Source of the DNA: Gammaproteobacteria bacterium
GTDB lineage: Bacteria > Pseudomonadota > Gammaproteobacteria > SZUA-229
Assembly (NCBI GenBank): GCA_027858635.1
Contig: JAQICG010000187.1
Span: forward strand, 1 to 6,742
Length of the DNA stretch: 6,742 nucleotides
Direction of reading: 5' to 3'
A program made the translations under genes and the position numbers. Each line of letters begins with the position of its first letter. The stretch's first letter is position 1. The notes under the pieces were generated by a model, which was not told the DNA's origin, ran no database searches, and worked only from the letters and a program-made list of their open reading frames with translations. This document shows positions 1-5,659 of this stretch, piece by piece.

Positions 1-190
1 TGTTGATGGCACAAAGCAGACCTCTTTTCTATTTGTCTGTGAGAGAAATATCGACCCTAAGCAGTCGTTCATAGCATACATGATATAAGTCAGTTAACCC
101 CGCAAATGTGAGATAACTCTTTAGATTGACTTTCATTTTTGATTGTAACCCTTGCGTACATTTTCCATATGTTTATTTATCGCGTATTAA

Positions 191-1498
191 TCAAAAAGGC
201 AGTTTAACCACCACGCGAGTGCCAGTGCCGATTTTGCTTTCAATCTCCAGCCTGCCACCATGTGCTTGCGTAATCATTTTGCACAGGTACAGCCCAAACC
301 CGTAACCGCCTGTTTCGCGTTGTCTTGATGGGTCGACGCGATAAAATGGTTCTGTCAATTTTGGCAGATGCTGCAGTTCAATGCCCGGGCCATGATCTGT
401 TACTGTGACCACAGCATGAGTGTTTTCCAGGCTAAGACTTATCTCGGGTGGCAGGGCATCTTCAGGGGTATGTGTAATAGCATTGTCCAACAGGTTTTTT
501 AGCAGCAGTTTGATGCGTGCAGTATCGATATCGAGTATCACTGCTGTTTCGGGTAATCGAATAATGATGCCTGCGTTGTTATGCCATGTTTGCACGATAT
601 CGTTTATCAAGGTTTTTATGTCACACCTGGCCTTGTTAAGTTTTGTGTGTCGGCTGCTCAGTCGTTCGGTCTCCATCAGCTCTTCGATCAGGGTTTCCAT
701 TTCGTTGATGTCGCGAATGATCTGTGCCTTGTTAGTGCCATCATCCAGCATCTCTGCTGCAAGGCGTGTGCGGGTCAGGGGGGAGCGCAGTTCGTGGCTG
801 ATGGCCAGGAGTAGCTGGCGCTTGGCATCCAGCATTTGCTGTATGTCATCTGCCATCTTATTAAAGCTGTCAGCCAGATCACCGAGTTCATCTTTTCGAT
901 TGATGCTTATCCTGTGTTCAATGTCGCTGGCGCCAAATTTTTGCACGCCTGCCTGAATAACGTCGAGCGGAGAAAACAGTCGGCGCGTGGCATAGTAAAG
1001 AACAAGCAGGATTATCAGTAAGATCAGTAGTGGCGTCCATCGTTTGAAGCCCTGTCGCTGATCGCGTACATTGGGAATGCTGAATAGCAGGGTGTTATCG
1101 CCGTCACGAGCCATCAGGTAGTGGTTGTCTGTTTTGTCCTTAACATGGGAGAAATGGCTTCCGTCGATAGTGAAGTCGCGTTCGATATCGAGGTCATCTA
1201 TGGCTGTTAGTTGCCCGCTTGAATTCCAGCTGCCATTCGAATCAGAGATCTGGATTTCGATCTTCATGCGATCAGCAAGTTCCTGTGCACGTGCCCGGTC
1301 GGGTGGTGTGCCAATGTCGGCTTTTACATACTCAAGATACTGTGTGAGATGTGGTTGTATGTTGTCCTTGAAATGTTCCTGGAATGCATGGCGTATACCA
1401 CTGCCAACCAGTATTACAAATAAGATAGCCATGCTGATAAACAGCAGTAACAGCTTTGCGGACAGGCTGTGACGTCTCTTATGATTTGATTTGTTCAT
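191..1498 (-). CDS. Sensor histidine kinase, CpxA-like (HAMP/HisKA/HATPase_c)
   Basis: Inner-membrane sensor kinase of a two-component system, expected to autophosphorylate on a histidine and pass the phosphate to the response regulator encoded just upstream. Seen in the 435-residue protein: TM1 at about 14-37, a periplasmic sensor region of about 115 residues (38-152), TM2 at about 153-171, a HAMP linker at about 172-225, and the HisKA H-box SHELRSPLTR with phospho-acceptor H235. The ATPase domain has an N-box (KNLLDNA, N335 and N339), a G1 box (DHGPGI, D368), an F-box (EPFYR) and a G2 box (GYGFGL, 398-403). It is complete and close to the usual CpxA length. Its ATG overlaps the regulator stop as ATGA, so translation is probably coupled; a GGGAAG five bases upstream can serve as SD. 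The CpxA assignment rests on architecture plus the Spy/CpxP-like neighbour; RstB, BaeS or another OmpR-partner kinase is possible. Confidence 0.93.
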   Translation of the reverse strand: MNKSNHKRRHSLSAKLLLLFISMAILFVILVGSGIRHAFQEHFKDNIQPHLTQYLEYVKADIGTPPDRARAQELADRMKIEIQISDSNGSWNSSGQLTAIDDLDIERDFTIDGSHFSHVKDKTDNHYLMARDGDNTLLFSIPNVRDQRQGFKRWTPLLILLIILLVLYYATRRLFSPLDVIQAGVQKFGASDIEHRISINRKDELGDLADSFNKMADDIQQMLDAKRQLLLAISHELRSPLTRTRLAAEMLDDGTNKAQIIRDINEMETLIEELMETERLSSRHTKLNKARCDIKTLINDIVQTWHNNAGIIIRLPETAVILDIDTARIKLLLKNLLDNAITHTPEDALPPEISLSLENTHAVVTVTDHGPGIELQHLPKLTEPFYRVDPSRQRETGGYGFGLYLCKMITQAHGGRLEIESKIGTGTRVVVKLPF

Positions 1499-2181
1499 GT
1501 TGGCTTCCCGACAAATACATAACCCAGGCCGCGTATCGTACGGATCAGGTCGAGTGGTTTTATTTTCTGTCGTAGACGGCTTACGAGGATATCTATAGAA
1601 CGAGTGTAGATGTCAGCATCAATACCCTTGAGTTTGTTAAGCAGTTCATCTCGGGTAAAAGTCTTTTGTGGCGATGTGGCAAAAAGCAGGAGTAACTGGT
1701 ATTCCAATGAGCTTAGTGGCAGTGTTTCATCAGTCATCGTGACCTGTCGTTTTCCGGTATCTATACACAGTGTTTCGAATGTCAGAACAGAATCAGTTAT
1801 GTTGCCGGATTCGTTATTGACCTGGGCACGCTTGAGGATTCCATGGATTCGTGCAACCAGCTCGCGTGGTTCGAATGGTTTGGGAAGATAGTCATCTGCA
1901 CCTAGTTCAATGCCTACGATGCGGTCCATTACTTCACCGCGTGCTGTCAGCATGATGATCGGTATATCATTGTCCTTGCGTATCGTTTTGCAAACTTCAA
2001 AACCATCCATCTCTGGTAGCATGATATCGAGTATAACCAGGTCATAGTGATGTTGATCGAGCAGGGCGATGCCCTGACTGGGTAAGGTTGCACTCTCCAG
2101 TTCGAAACTGAACTGTTCGAAGTACTGGCTCAGCAGGGTGGCTAGCTGTGTATCATCATCGATTAATAGTATACGAATCAT
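1495..2181 (-). CDS. OmpR/CpxR-family response regulator
   Basis: Cytoplasmic DNA-binding response regulator, the presumed partner of the kinase that follows it. From the ATG at 2181 the protein has 228 residues. The receiver domain (about 1-118) shows the acidic pocket D8-D9-D10, phospho-acceptor D52 (LDIMLPEMDG), T79 (MLTAR) and K101 (YLPKPF). A linker (119-131) leads to an OmpR-type winged helix (about 132-226) with recognition-helix pattern RSIDILVSRLRQKI and the wing IRTIRGLGYVF. An in-frame GTG at 2190 would add three residues (MKP). I prefer the ATG because it gives the usual family N-terminus (MIRILLIDDD); neither start has a strong SD, the best candidate being GAAG before the ATG. 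The gene overlaps the kinase by 4 bp. A terminator separates it from the lipoprotein gene upstream, so expression needs read-through or a promoter of its own. CpxR, RstA and BaeR types cannot be separated on motifs alone. Confidence 0.93.
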   Translation of the reverse strand: MIRILLIDDDTQLATLLSQYFEQFSFELESATLPSQGIALLDQHHYDLVILDIMLPEMDGFEVCKTIRKDNDIPIIMLTARGEVMDRIVGIELGADDYLPKPFEPRELVARIHGILKRAQVNNESGNITDSVLTFETLCIDTGKRQVTMTDETLPLSSLEYQLLLLFATSPQKTFTRDELLNKLKGIDADIYTRSIDILVSRLRQKIKPLDLIRTIRGLGYVFVGKPT

Positions 2182-2211
2182 GGGCTTCACTATAACGTAT
2201 TACCGTGTTCT

Positions 2212-2248
2212 TAAAAACAGGCGATCACAGCATTTACTGTGATCGCCT
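2212..2248 (-). terminator. Rho-independent terminator after the Spy/CpxP-like gene
   Basis: A perfect 12-bp inverted repeat (AGGCGATCACAG at 2219-2230, CTGTGATCGCCT at 2237-2248) with loop CATTTA. Read on the minus strand it is followed by GTTTTTAA, a five-U tract. It lies 25 bp after the lipoprotein stop and about 30 bp before the regulator start, so it should end or attenuate lipoprotein transcription ahead of the regulator-kinase pair. On the plus strand there is no matching T-run, so it looks one-directional. Confidence 0.88.
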
Positions 2249-2273
2249 GAAGGTCTGTGTTGTATGCTTCTCC

Positions 2274-2720
2274 TTAATTATCAAAAACGCCTGCCGTGTG
2301 ATGTTCCATCTTGTCATCGATGAACTCTCTCAGTTCAGCACGTTGTGTATCATCCAGACTGTCGTAGAAGTTACCGATGGCATCGATGATAACAGGTGAA
2401 CGGGAATGGATTGTTTCGATATGCTGACTGACGATTGAGTTAACCTTGTTACGGTCCAACGTAGGTTGTTTCAGCATAGCCTGTATATCAGTTTTTGTTT
2501 GTTCCCGGTTAGTTTGCATTGTTTTGCGCATATCGAGGAACTCATTTTTTACTTCTGACAATCTGTCCTGTTGTGTAGCCGTCAGTTCCAGCTCTTCAGT
2601 GACTTTCTCAACCATTCTTTCACCACGTTCTTCTGGTGTGCCACGATTGCATGCAACAATACTTGTAGTAAGCAGGGCTATGCCGGTCATGTAGATAATT
2701 GTTCGTTTTGTGAGTTTCAT
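2274..2720 (-). CDS. Spy/CpxP-family (LTXXQ-motif) periplasmic lipoprotein
   Basis: Small envelope-stress protein of 148 residues. Spy and CpxP are periplasmic helical proteins that act as chaperones and, for CpxP, as an inhibitor of the kinase CpxA. Seen here: a basic N-terminus, a hydrophobic segment (about 8-22) and a lipobox IVAC with Cys24 as predicted lipidation site. Asn25 at +2 does not signal inner-membrane retention, so outer-membrane anchoring is likely. The mature part is charged and helical, with an LTATQ motif (46-50) and a related LDDTQ (122-126), the paired LTXXQ signature of the family. Start support: GGAG seven bases before the ATG. Upstream lie a TATAAT element and a CpxR-box-like triple repeat; downstream is a strong terminator and then the regulator-kinase operon. 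Being lipidated is unlike E. coli CpxP and Spy, which are soluble. Anchoring and the feedback role are inferred. Confidence 0.85.
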   Translation of the reverse strand: MKLTKRTIIYMTGIALLTTSIVACNRGTPEERGERMVEKVTEELELTATQQDRLSEVKNEFLDMRKTMQTNREQTKTDIQAMLKQPTLDRNKVNSIVSQHIETIHSRSPVIIDAIGNFYDSLDDTQRAELREFIDDKMEHHTAGVFDN

Positions 2721-2745
2721 TATTTGTCTCCAGGGTTAGTTCACG

Positions 2746-2751
2746 ATTATA
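2746..2751 (-). promoter_or_regulatory. -10 element of the Spy/CpxP-like gene promoter
   Basis: On the minus strand there is an exact TATAAT, 25 bp before the ATG at 2720. The position 17 bp upstream reads ATACGC, a poor -35 match. A good -10 with a poor -35 is typical of an activator-dependent promoter and fits the tandem GTAAC sites further upstream. Predicted from sequence only. Confidence 0.6.
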
Positions 2752-2788
2752 GATTAACGAACAGTAAAGCGTATTACTTTTCAGGCAG

Positions 2789-2813
2789 GTAACGGTTTGT
2801 AACAGTTTGTAAC
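2789..2813 (-). promoter_or_regulatory. CpxR-box-like triple direct repeat
   Basis: On the plus strand GTAAC occurs at 2789-2793, 2799-2803 and 2809-2813, each pair separated by exactly five bases; on the minus strand the same repeats read GTTAC. The first spacer is GGTTT and the second AGTTT, so the repeated unit is nearly GTTTGTAAC. A 10-bp direct repeat places the copies on one face of the helix, as expected for OmpR-family dimers, and the known CpxR box is GTAAA-N5-GTAAA. The array lies about 38-62 bp upstream of the TATAAT of the lipoprotein gene. A GTAAA at 2764-2768 lies nearer the promoter. Binding by the neighbouring regulator is inferred. Confidence 0.65.
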
Positions 2814-2884
2814 GAAGCAATGAAATGTATAAAGTGGGAATGGCTTTTGAAACTATCAGTTTTGGTATTCTTACGATGCCTGAC

Positions 2885-2957
2885 TGGACTTCCCCGGGTT
2901 TGCTAGACACTTTCTAGCCTCGAAAAATAGTCTTCTTCAAATTTAACGGGATACACG
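2885..2957. other. Possible insertion-sequence end remnant
   Basis: The stretch starting TGGACTTCCCCGGG, followed by GCTAGA-CACTT-TCTAGC (a 6-bp-stem hairpin at 2902-2918), reminds me of the terminal inverted repeat and leader of some IS3-family elements, which often contain a CCCCGG core near the tip. No transposase reading frame, partner repeat or target duplication is visible in the window. If real, it is a solo end left by a deletion next to the broken LysR gene. This rests on recollection of motif style, not on an alignment. Confidence 0.25.
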
Positions 2958-3257
2958 CTAATGTTTTTGTTTTTCAATAAGTGCCTGTGCGCGCAGACTT
3001 TCTAACACCGGTTCCAGCACGATGGAATCGCTGTTGAGTGAATACACCATATAAGTCGGCAGTTTAAATTTCAGGCTGTCGGGCATGTGGAATAATTGCC
3101 CTGTCCGAATCAGTGGTTCAGCCATGCGAATCGGCACAAAGCAGGACCCACCATTACTTATAATTATTTGTGCGCTGAGCCAGCCAAATTTGACCACTTG
3201 CGCAGGGTGTTCCAGGTCAGGATCACTGCTGTTTCTAAAATAAGTTGACAGTACCAT
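2958..3257 (-). pseudogene. LysR-type regulator remnant (C-terminal effector domain only)
   Basis: The 99 encoded residues fit the end of a LysR-type transcriptional regulator, which is normally about 300 residues. Seen: a run like the late effector-binding subdomain with GGSCFVPIRMAEPLIRTGQL (37-55), the usual 'G-x-x-xVP-x-x-x-xEP-L-x-x-G-x-L' pattern, then LPTYMVY (66-72) and a final helix LEPVLESLRAQA (81-92). The N-terminal winged helix-turn-helix and the first effector subdomain are absent. An in-frame TAA lies five codons before the ATG, no SD precedes it, and the AT-rich DNA upstream does not look like LysR coding sequence in any frame. It is therefore most likely a decayed 3' fragment and not an expressed regulator. 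A stand-alone small ligand-binding protein is possible but less likely. Confidence 0.65.
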
Positions 3258-3393
3258 TGTGACTAATACTAATTAGTTCCACCCCCCATTGGTCTTTTTA
3301 TATTCCATATTTTAAATATATTTCCCCCCTGATTCCCATTTTATCTATTTTGCCCAAAACATGGTCTTTGCAAATCTTTACAAAAGTGGGTAG

Positions 3394-3421
3394 TTGACTA
3401 TATTTAAAGCAGTGATAAGAT
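3394..3421 (+). promoter_or_regulatory. Candidate sigma70 promoter for the DUF2934-MBL-LOG operon
   Basis: TTGACT (3394-3399, five of six matches to TTGACA) and TAAGAT (3416-3421, four of six to TATAAT) are separated by 16 bp. They lie about 110 bp before the first gene of the plus-strand operon. The inverted repeat AGTAAT-CA-ATTACT (3422-3435) covers the expected start site and could be an operator. Sequence prediction only. Confidence 0.45.
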
Positions 3422-3435
3422 AGTAATCAATTACT
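3422..3435. repeat. Inverted repeat at predicted transcription start
   Basis: AGTAAT and ATTACT form six-base arms around a CA spacer, directly after the candidate -10. The size and placement suit a small dimeric repressor site, but AT-rich DNA yields such repeats by chance fairly often. Confidence 0.35.
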
Positions 3436-3485
3436 CACTTTAGAGATTGCTTTGTTAGCTAATATCAGGCATCTATCGGCAAAAC

Positions 3486-3509
3486 TACGACATATCGTAA
3501 CTATAGTTA
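3486..3509. repeat. Two adjacent palindromes before the DUF2934 ribosome binding site
   Basis: TACGA-CATA-TCGTA (3486-3499) is followed, sharing two bases, by the perfect 12-bp palindrome TAACTATAGTTA (3498-3509). The second ends 9 bp before the GGGAG at 3518-3522. They could be an operator or an RNA hairpin in the 5' leader that affects translation. Confidence 0.35.
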
Positions 3510-3528
3510 TTCAAGATGGGAGAAATTT

Positions 3529-3747
3529 ATGTCACCTAAGAAAATAGTAATAAATGCAGCTAAATCCAAAGCAGGCAAGAAGGCACCTGCTAAGGCTATT
3601 GAAAACACGCTTACGCAAGAAAAACGTTATTTGATGATTTCTGAGGCGGCTTACTTTCGTGCGGAACAACGAGATTTTCAGGGCTCCCTTCATGAGCAGG
3701 ACTGGCTCGAGGCCGAAATTGAAATTGATACCTTATATTCGACCTAG
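3529..3747 (+). CDS. DUF2934 domain small protein
   Basis: 72-residue protein of unknown function. The N-terminal part (about 1-27) is rich in Lys and Ala (AKSKAGKKAPAKA), resembling histone-H1-like basic tails, and could contact nucleic acid. Residues about 33-66 match the DUF2934 pattern: an ISEAAYFRAEQRDF helix, a short loop (SLHEQ), then DWLEAEIEI. Start support: GGAG at 3519-3522, six bases before the ATG. It is the first gene of a plus-strand run and ends 18 bp before the metallo-hydrolase. DUF2934 proteins have no established biochemical role that I know of; the family assignment is from motif recognition. Expected cytoplasmic, as no signal peptide or membrane segment is visible. Confidence 0.85.
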   Translation: MSPKKIVINAAKSKAGKKAPAKAIENTLTQEKRYLMISEAAYFRAEQRDFQGSLHEQDWLEAEIEIDTLYST

Positions 3748-3765
3748 TATGTAATGGAGACTGGC

Positions 3766-5160
3766 ATGAAGGTTACTTTTCTGGGCGCGGCCCGTGAAGT
3801 CACAGGTTCGAGTTATCTGGTCGAAACAGACACAGTACGCTTTCTGGTGGACTGTGGCATGTTTCAGGGCGGGCGTGAAGCACCTGCGCGTAACCGACGG
3901 CCATTCGGGTTTGATGCATCTACCCTTGATTTCGTGCTGGTCACCCATGCTCATATTGATCACAGCGGCCTGTTGCCGAAACTCATGCTTGCGGGTTTTA
4001 ACGGGCCAATTTATGCCACCGAGGCCACCGCTGATCTGTTGACGGTGATGTTACCCGACAGCGGCCATATTCAGGAAGCGGAGCTGCAGCGTTTTATGCG
4101 TCGGCGCAAGGCTTCATCACGCACACCACCTTCACCCATTTATACCGTACAGGATGCGCAGCAATGCCTCAGCCTGGTGAATCCGGTTCAATATGATAAG
4201 CGTCTGGAACCCCATGGGGATATTGCCTGCTGCTTCCGCGATGCCGGCCATATCCTGGGATCAGCCATTCTCGAAGTCTGGGTTACGCAAGATACCAGGC
4301 GCACGAAACTGGTTTTTTCGGGCGATCTTGGCCAGCCTGGGCGACCCATTTTACGTGACCCGACACTGATTGAAGACGCCGACGTCTTATTCATCGAATC
4401 CACATACGGCAATCGCCTGCATAAAGACCTGCCGGCAACTCTGGACGAGCTGGGTCAGGTAATAGAACAAACGCTGTATAAAAAGAACGGCAATGTCATC
4501 ATACCTGCGTTTGCGGTGGGGCGAACCCAGGAGATCATCTACCATCTGCATCAACTGAGTCAGCAGGGGCGACTGCATAACCTGAATATTTTTGTCGATT
4601 CACCTATGGCGACAGCGGCAACACGTATAACCCAGAAACATATGGCACTGTTTGATGATGAAGCTCGGCAGCTCGCAAACTGGTTCAAGGCGGGTCGTGA
4701 CCTGCCGAACTTGCGTTTCGTTGGCAGTGCCGAAGAGTCTATAGCACTCAATCAAGTCCGCTCCGGCGCCATTGTTATTTCAGCCAGCGGCATGTGTGAC
4801 GCCGGTCGTATTAAACATCACCTGCGCCATAATCTTGGGCGGCGCGAGTGTTCAGTATTGATTACCGGCTTTCAGGCCCAGGGTACCCTGGGCCGACGAC
4901 TGGTGGATGGTGCCACGCAAGTGAGTATTTTCGGCCAGAGAATTCCGGTGCGTGCTTCCATACACACCCTGGGTGGTTTTTCGGCTCATGCCGACCAGTC
5001 GGCACTTTTAGACTGGGTTTCTGGTTTCCAGCGACCACCAGATAAAACGTTTGTGGTGCATGGTGAAGAAACTGCAGCACTCACGTTTGCGGAACGGCTG
5101 AGATCTGACATGGGCTGGTCGGTGATGGTGCCTGAACTCGGCCAGAGTGTGCAACTTTGA
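3766..5160 (+). CDS. MBL-fold/beta-CASP metallo-hydrolase (RNA-processing exonuclease type)
   Basis: Zinc hydrolase of the beta-CASP family, whose members (CPSF73/Ysh1, RNase J, archaeal aCPSF) cut RNA; bacterial members of this type are annotated as RNA-specific MBL exonucleases. From the ATG at 3766 it has 464 residues. Motif 1 is D29 (VDCGMFQGG); motif 2 H61-x-H63-x-D65-H66 (HAHIDHSG); motif 3 H162 (DAGHILGSA); motif 4 D187 (FSGDLG). The inserted beta-CASP domain (about 208-395) has motif A E211 (IESTYGNR) and motif B in SGMCDAGRIKHH (H351/H352). Motif C is H408 (FSAHAD), and a last histidine, H432 (VVHGE), completes the site. All catalytic ligands are present. An ATG at 3754 would add METG, but the GGAG at 3756-3759 sits six bases before 3766 and MKVTFLGAAREVTG is the family start. 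Cytoplasmic. The substrate is not determined here. Confidence 0.93.
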   Translation: MKVTFLGAAREVTGSSYLVETDTVRFLVDCGMFQGGREAPARNRRPFGFDASTLDFVLVTHAHIDHSGLLPKLMLAGFNGPIYATEATADLLTVMLPDSGHIQEAELQRFMRRRKASSRTPPSPIYTVQDAQQCLSLVNPVQYDKRLEPHGDIACCFRDAGHILGSAILEVWVTQDTRRTKLVFSGDLGQPGRPILRDPTLIEDADVLFIESTYGNRLHKDLPATLDELGQVIEQTLYKKNGNVIIPAFAVGRTQEIIYHLHQLSQQGRLHNLNIFVDSPMATAATRITQKHMALFDDEARQLANWFKAGRDLPNLRFVGSAEESIALNQVRSGAIVISASGMCDAGRIKHHLRHNLGRRECSVLITGFQAQGTLGRRLVDGATQVSIFGQRIPVRASIHTLGGFSAHADQSALLDWVSGFQRPPDKTFVVHGEETAALTFAERLRSDMGWSVMVPELGQSVQL

Positions 5161-5217
5161 GTTCTGTTCGTAGTTGATGTTGTTTCCAGTTAAGCAATTT
5201 AATGTTAGGAGAATAGT

Positions 5218-5637
5218 ATGCAAGGCAAAAAAAATATCGCGACGGGTTTCCTGTTTCTGGCGGGCTTTATGATCTATGGCTTCATCATGATTTATCTGCG
5301 CGACTTTGCGCCAGGTAAAGAGCAATGGATAGCTGAGTATGGCATAGGCAAGCATTTCGAATCACGGCTGGCTCACGTACACGGCGGTCTATTTGCTTTT
5401 ATAAATATCGTTGTCGGCTACCTGTTGCTGCGATTACCCGTCGGTGAGTTTTCGGCGAAAGGAATTTCATGGCTTACCCTGGTCGGTATGCTGATGCCGC
5501 TCGGAATACTTGCTGAAATAGTGCTCGGTGTTCCGCCAGTGCTGGTGCTGCTGGGTGGTATTTCGATGGTGATTGCGATGATCTGGTTTGGTCTTGCTGC
5601 AATGCGTCTGAAGCTACCTAAGGGTAACAGCGATTAG
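5218..5637 (+). CDS. Small four-helix membrane protein, function unknown
   Basis: 139-residue integral inner-membrane protein. Hydrophobic segments lie at about 7-27, 53-72, 83-104 and 106-128; the C-terminal tail (129-139) is basic, then polar. Between the first two helices is a hydrophilic loop (28-52) ending in H46, and the second helix opens with LAHVHGG, placing H53 and H55 at the membrane edge. Such His-x-His pairs in a helix that continues with FxNIxxGYLL recall small heme-copper-oxidase-related or heme/metal-binding membrane proteins, but I cannot name a family. A strong AGGAG (5207-5211) lies six bases before the ATG. It follows the metallo-hydrolase by 57 bp and precedes the LOG gene by 22 bp, so co-transcription is likely. 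It carries no signal-peptidase site. Confidence 0.8.
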   Translation: MQGKKNIATGFLFLAGFMIYGFIMIYLRDFAPGKEQWIAEYGIGKHFESRLAHVHGGLFAFINIVVGYLLLRLPVGEFSAKGISWLTLVGMLMPLGILAEIVLGVPPVLVLLGGISMVIAMIWFGLAAMRLKLPKGNSD

Positions 5638-5659
5638 TAACGACCATAGAGATCTAGTC

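Larger units (their letters stand above)
3258..3528. other. AT-rich intergenic region with operon leader
   Basis: No gene is supported in these 271 bases. The left part (3278-3340) is strongly AT-rich with two C6 runs (in CCACCCCCCATTGG and TTTCCCCCCTGATT). The right part carries a candidate sigma70 promoter, a 14-bp inverted repeat around the expected transcription start, and adjacent palindromes just before the ribosome binding site of the DUF2934 gene. Confidence 0.6.

Noticed and set aside
29..136. A 35-residue minus-strand reading frame (MKVNLKSYLTFAG...) downstream of the kinase
   Set aside because: No clear SD, no recognisable motif and a short AT-rich context; such a frame is expected by chance.
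420..956. A 178-codon plus-strand frame opposite the kinase gene
   Set aside because: Ser/Arg/Leu-rich antisense shadow of a well-supported kinase; no domain and no SD.
1125..1472. A 115-codon plus-strand frame inside the kinase region
   Set aside because: Antisense to the kinase periplasmic domain, with no motif of its own.
2182..2190. GTG start at 2190 for the response regulator
   Set aside because: Not excluded, but ATG at 2181 gives the standard N-terminus and the GTG has no SD.
2789..2813. GTAAC repeats as a CRISPR fragment or plasmid iteron array
   Set aside because: Units are only 5-9 bases, with no unique spacers and no replication or cas gene; regulator sites explain them better.
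2620..2910. A 96-codon minus-strand frame overlapping the lipoprotein start and its promoter
   Set aside because: It would run through the TATAAT, the GTAAC repeats and the signal-peptide codons in another frame; composition is not protein-like.
3754..3765. ATG at 3754 as start of the metallo-hydrolase
   Set aside because: It overlaps the GGAG that best serves the ATG at 3766, and METG is not part of the usual family N-terminus.
5008..5355. A 115-codon minus-strand frame across the end of the metallo-hydrolase and start of the membrane protein
   Set aside because: Antisense to two well-supported genes and to the AGGAG site; no recognisable family.
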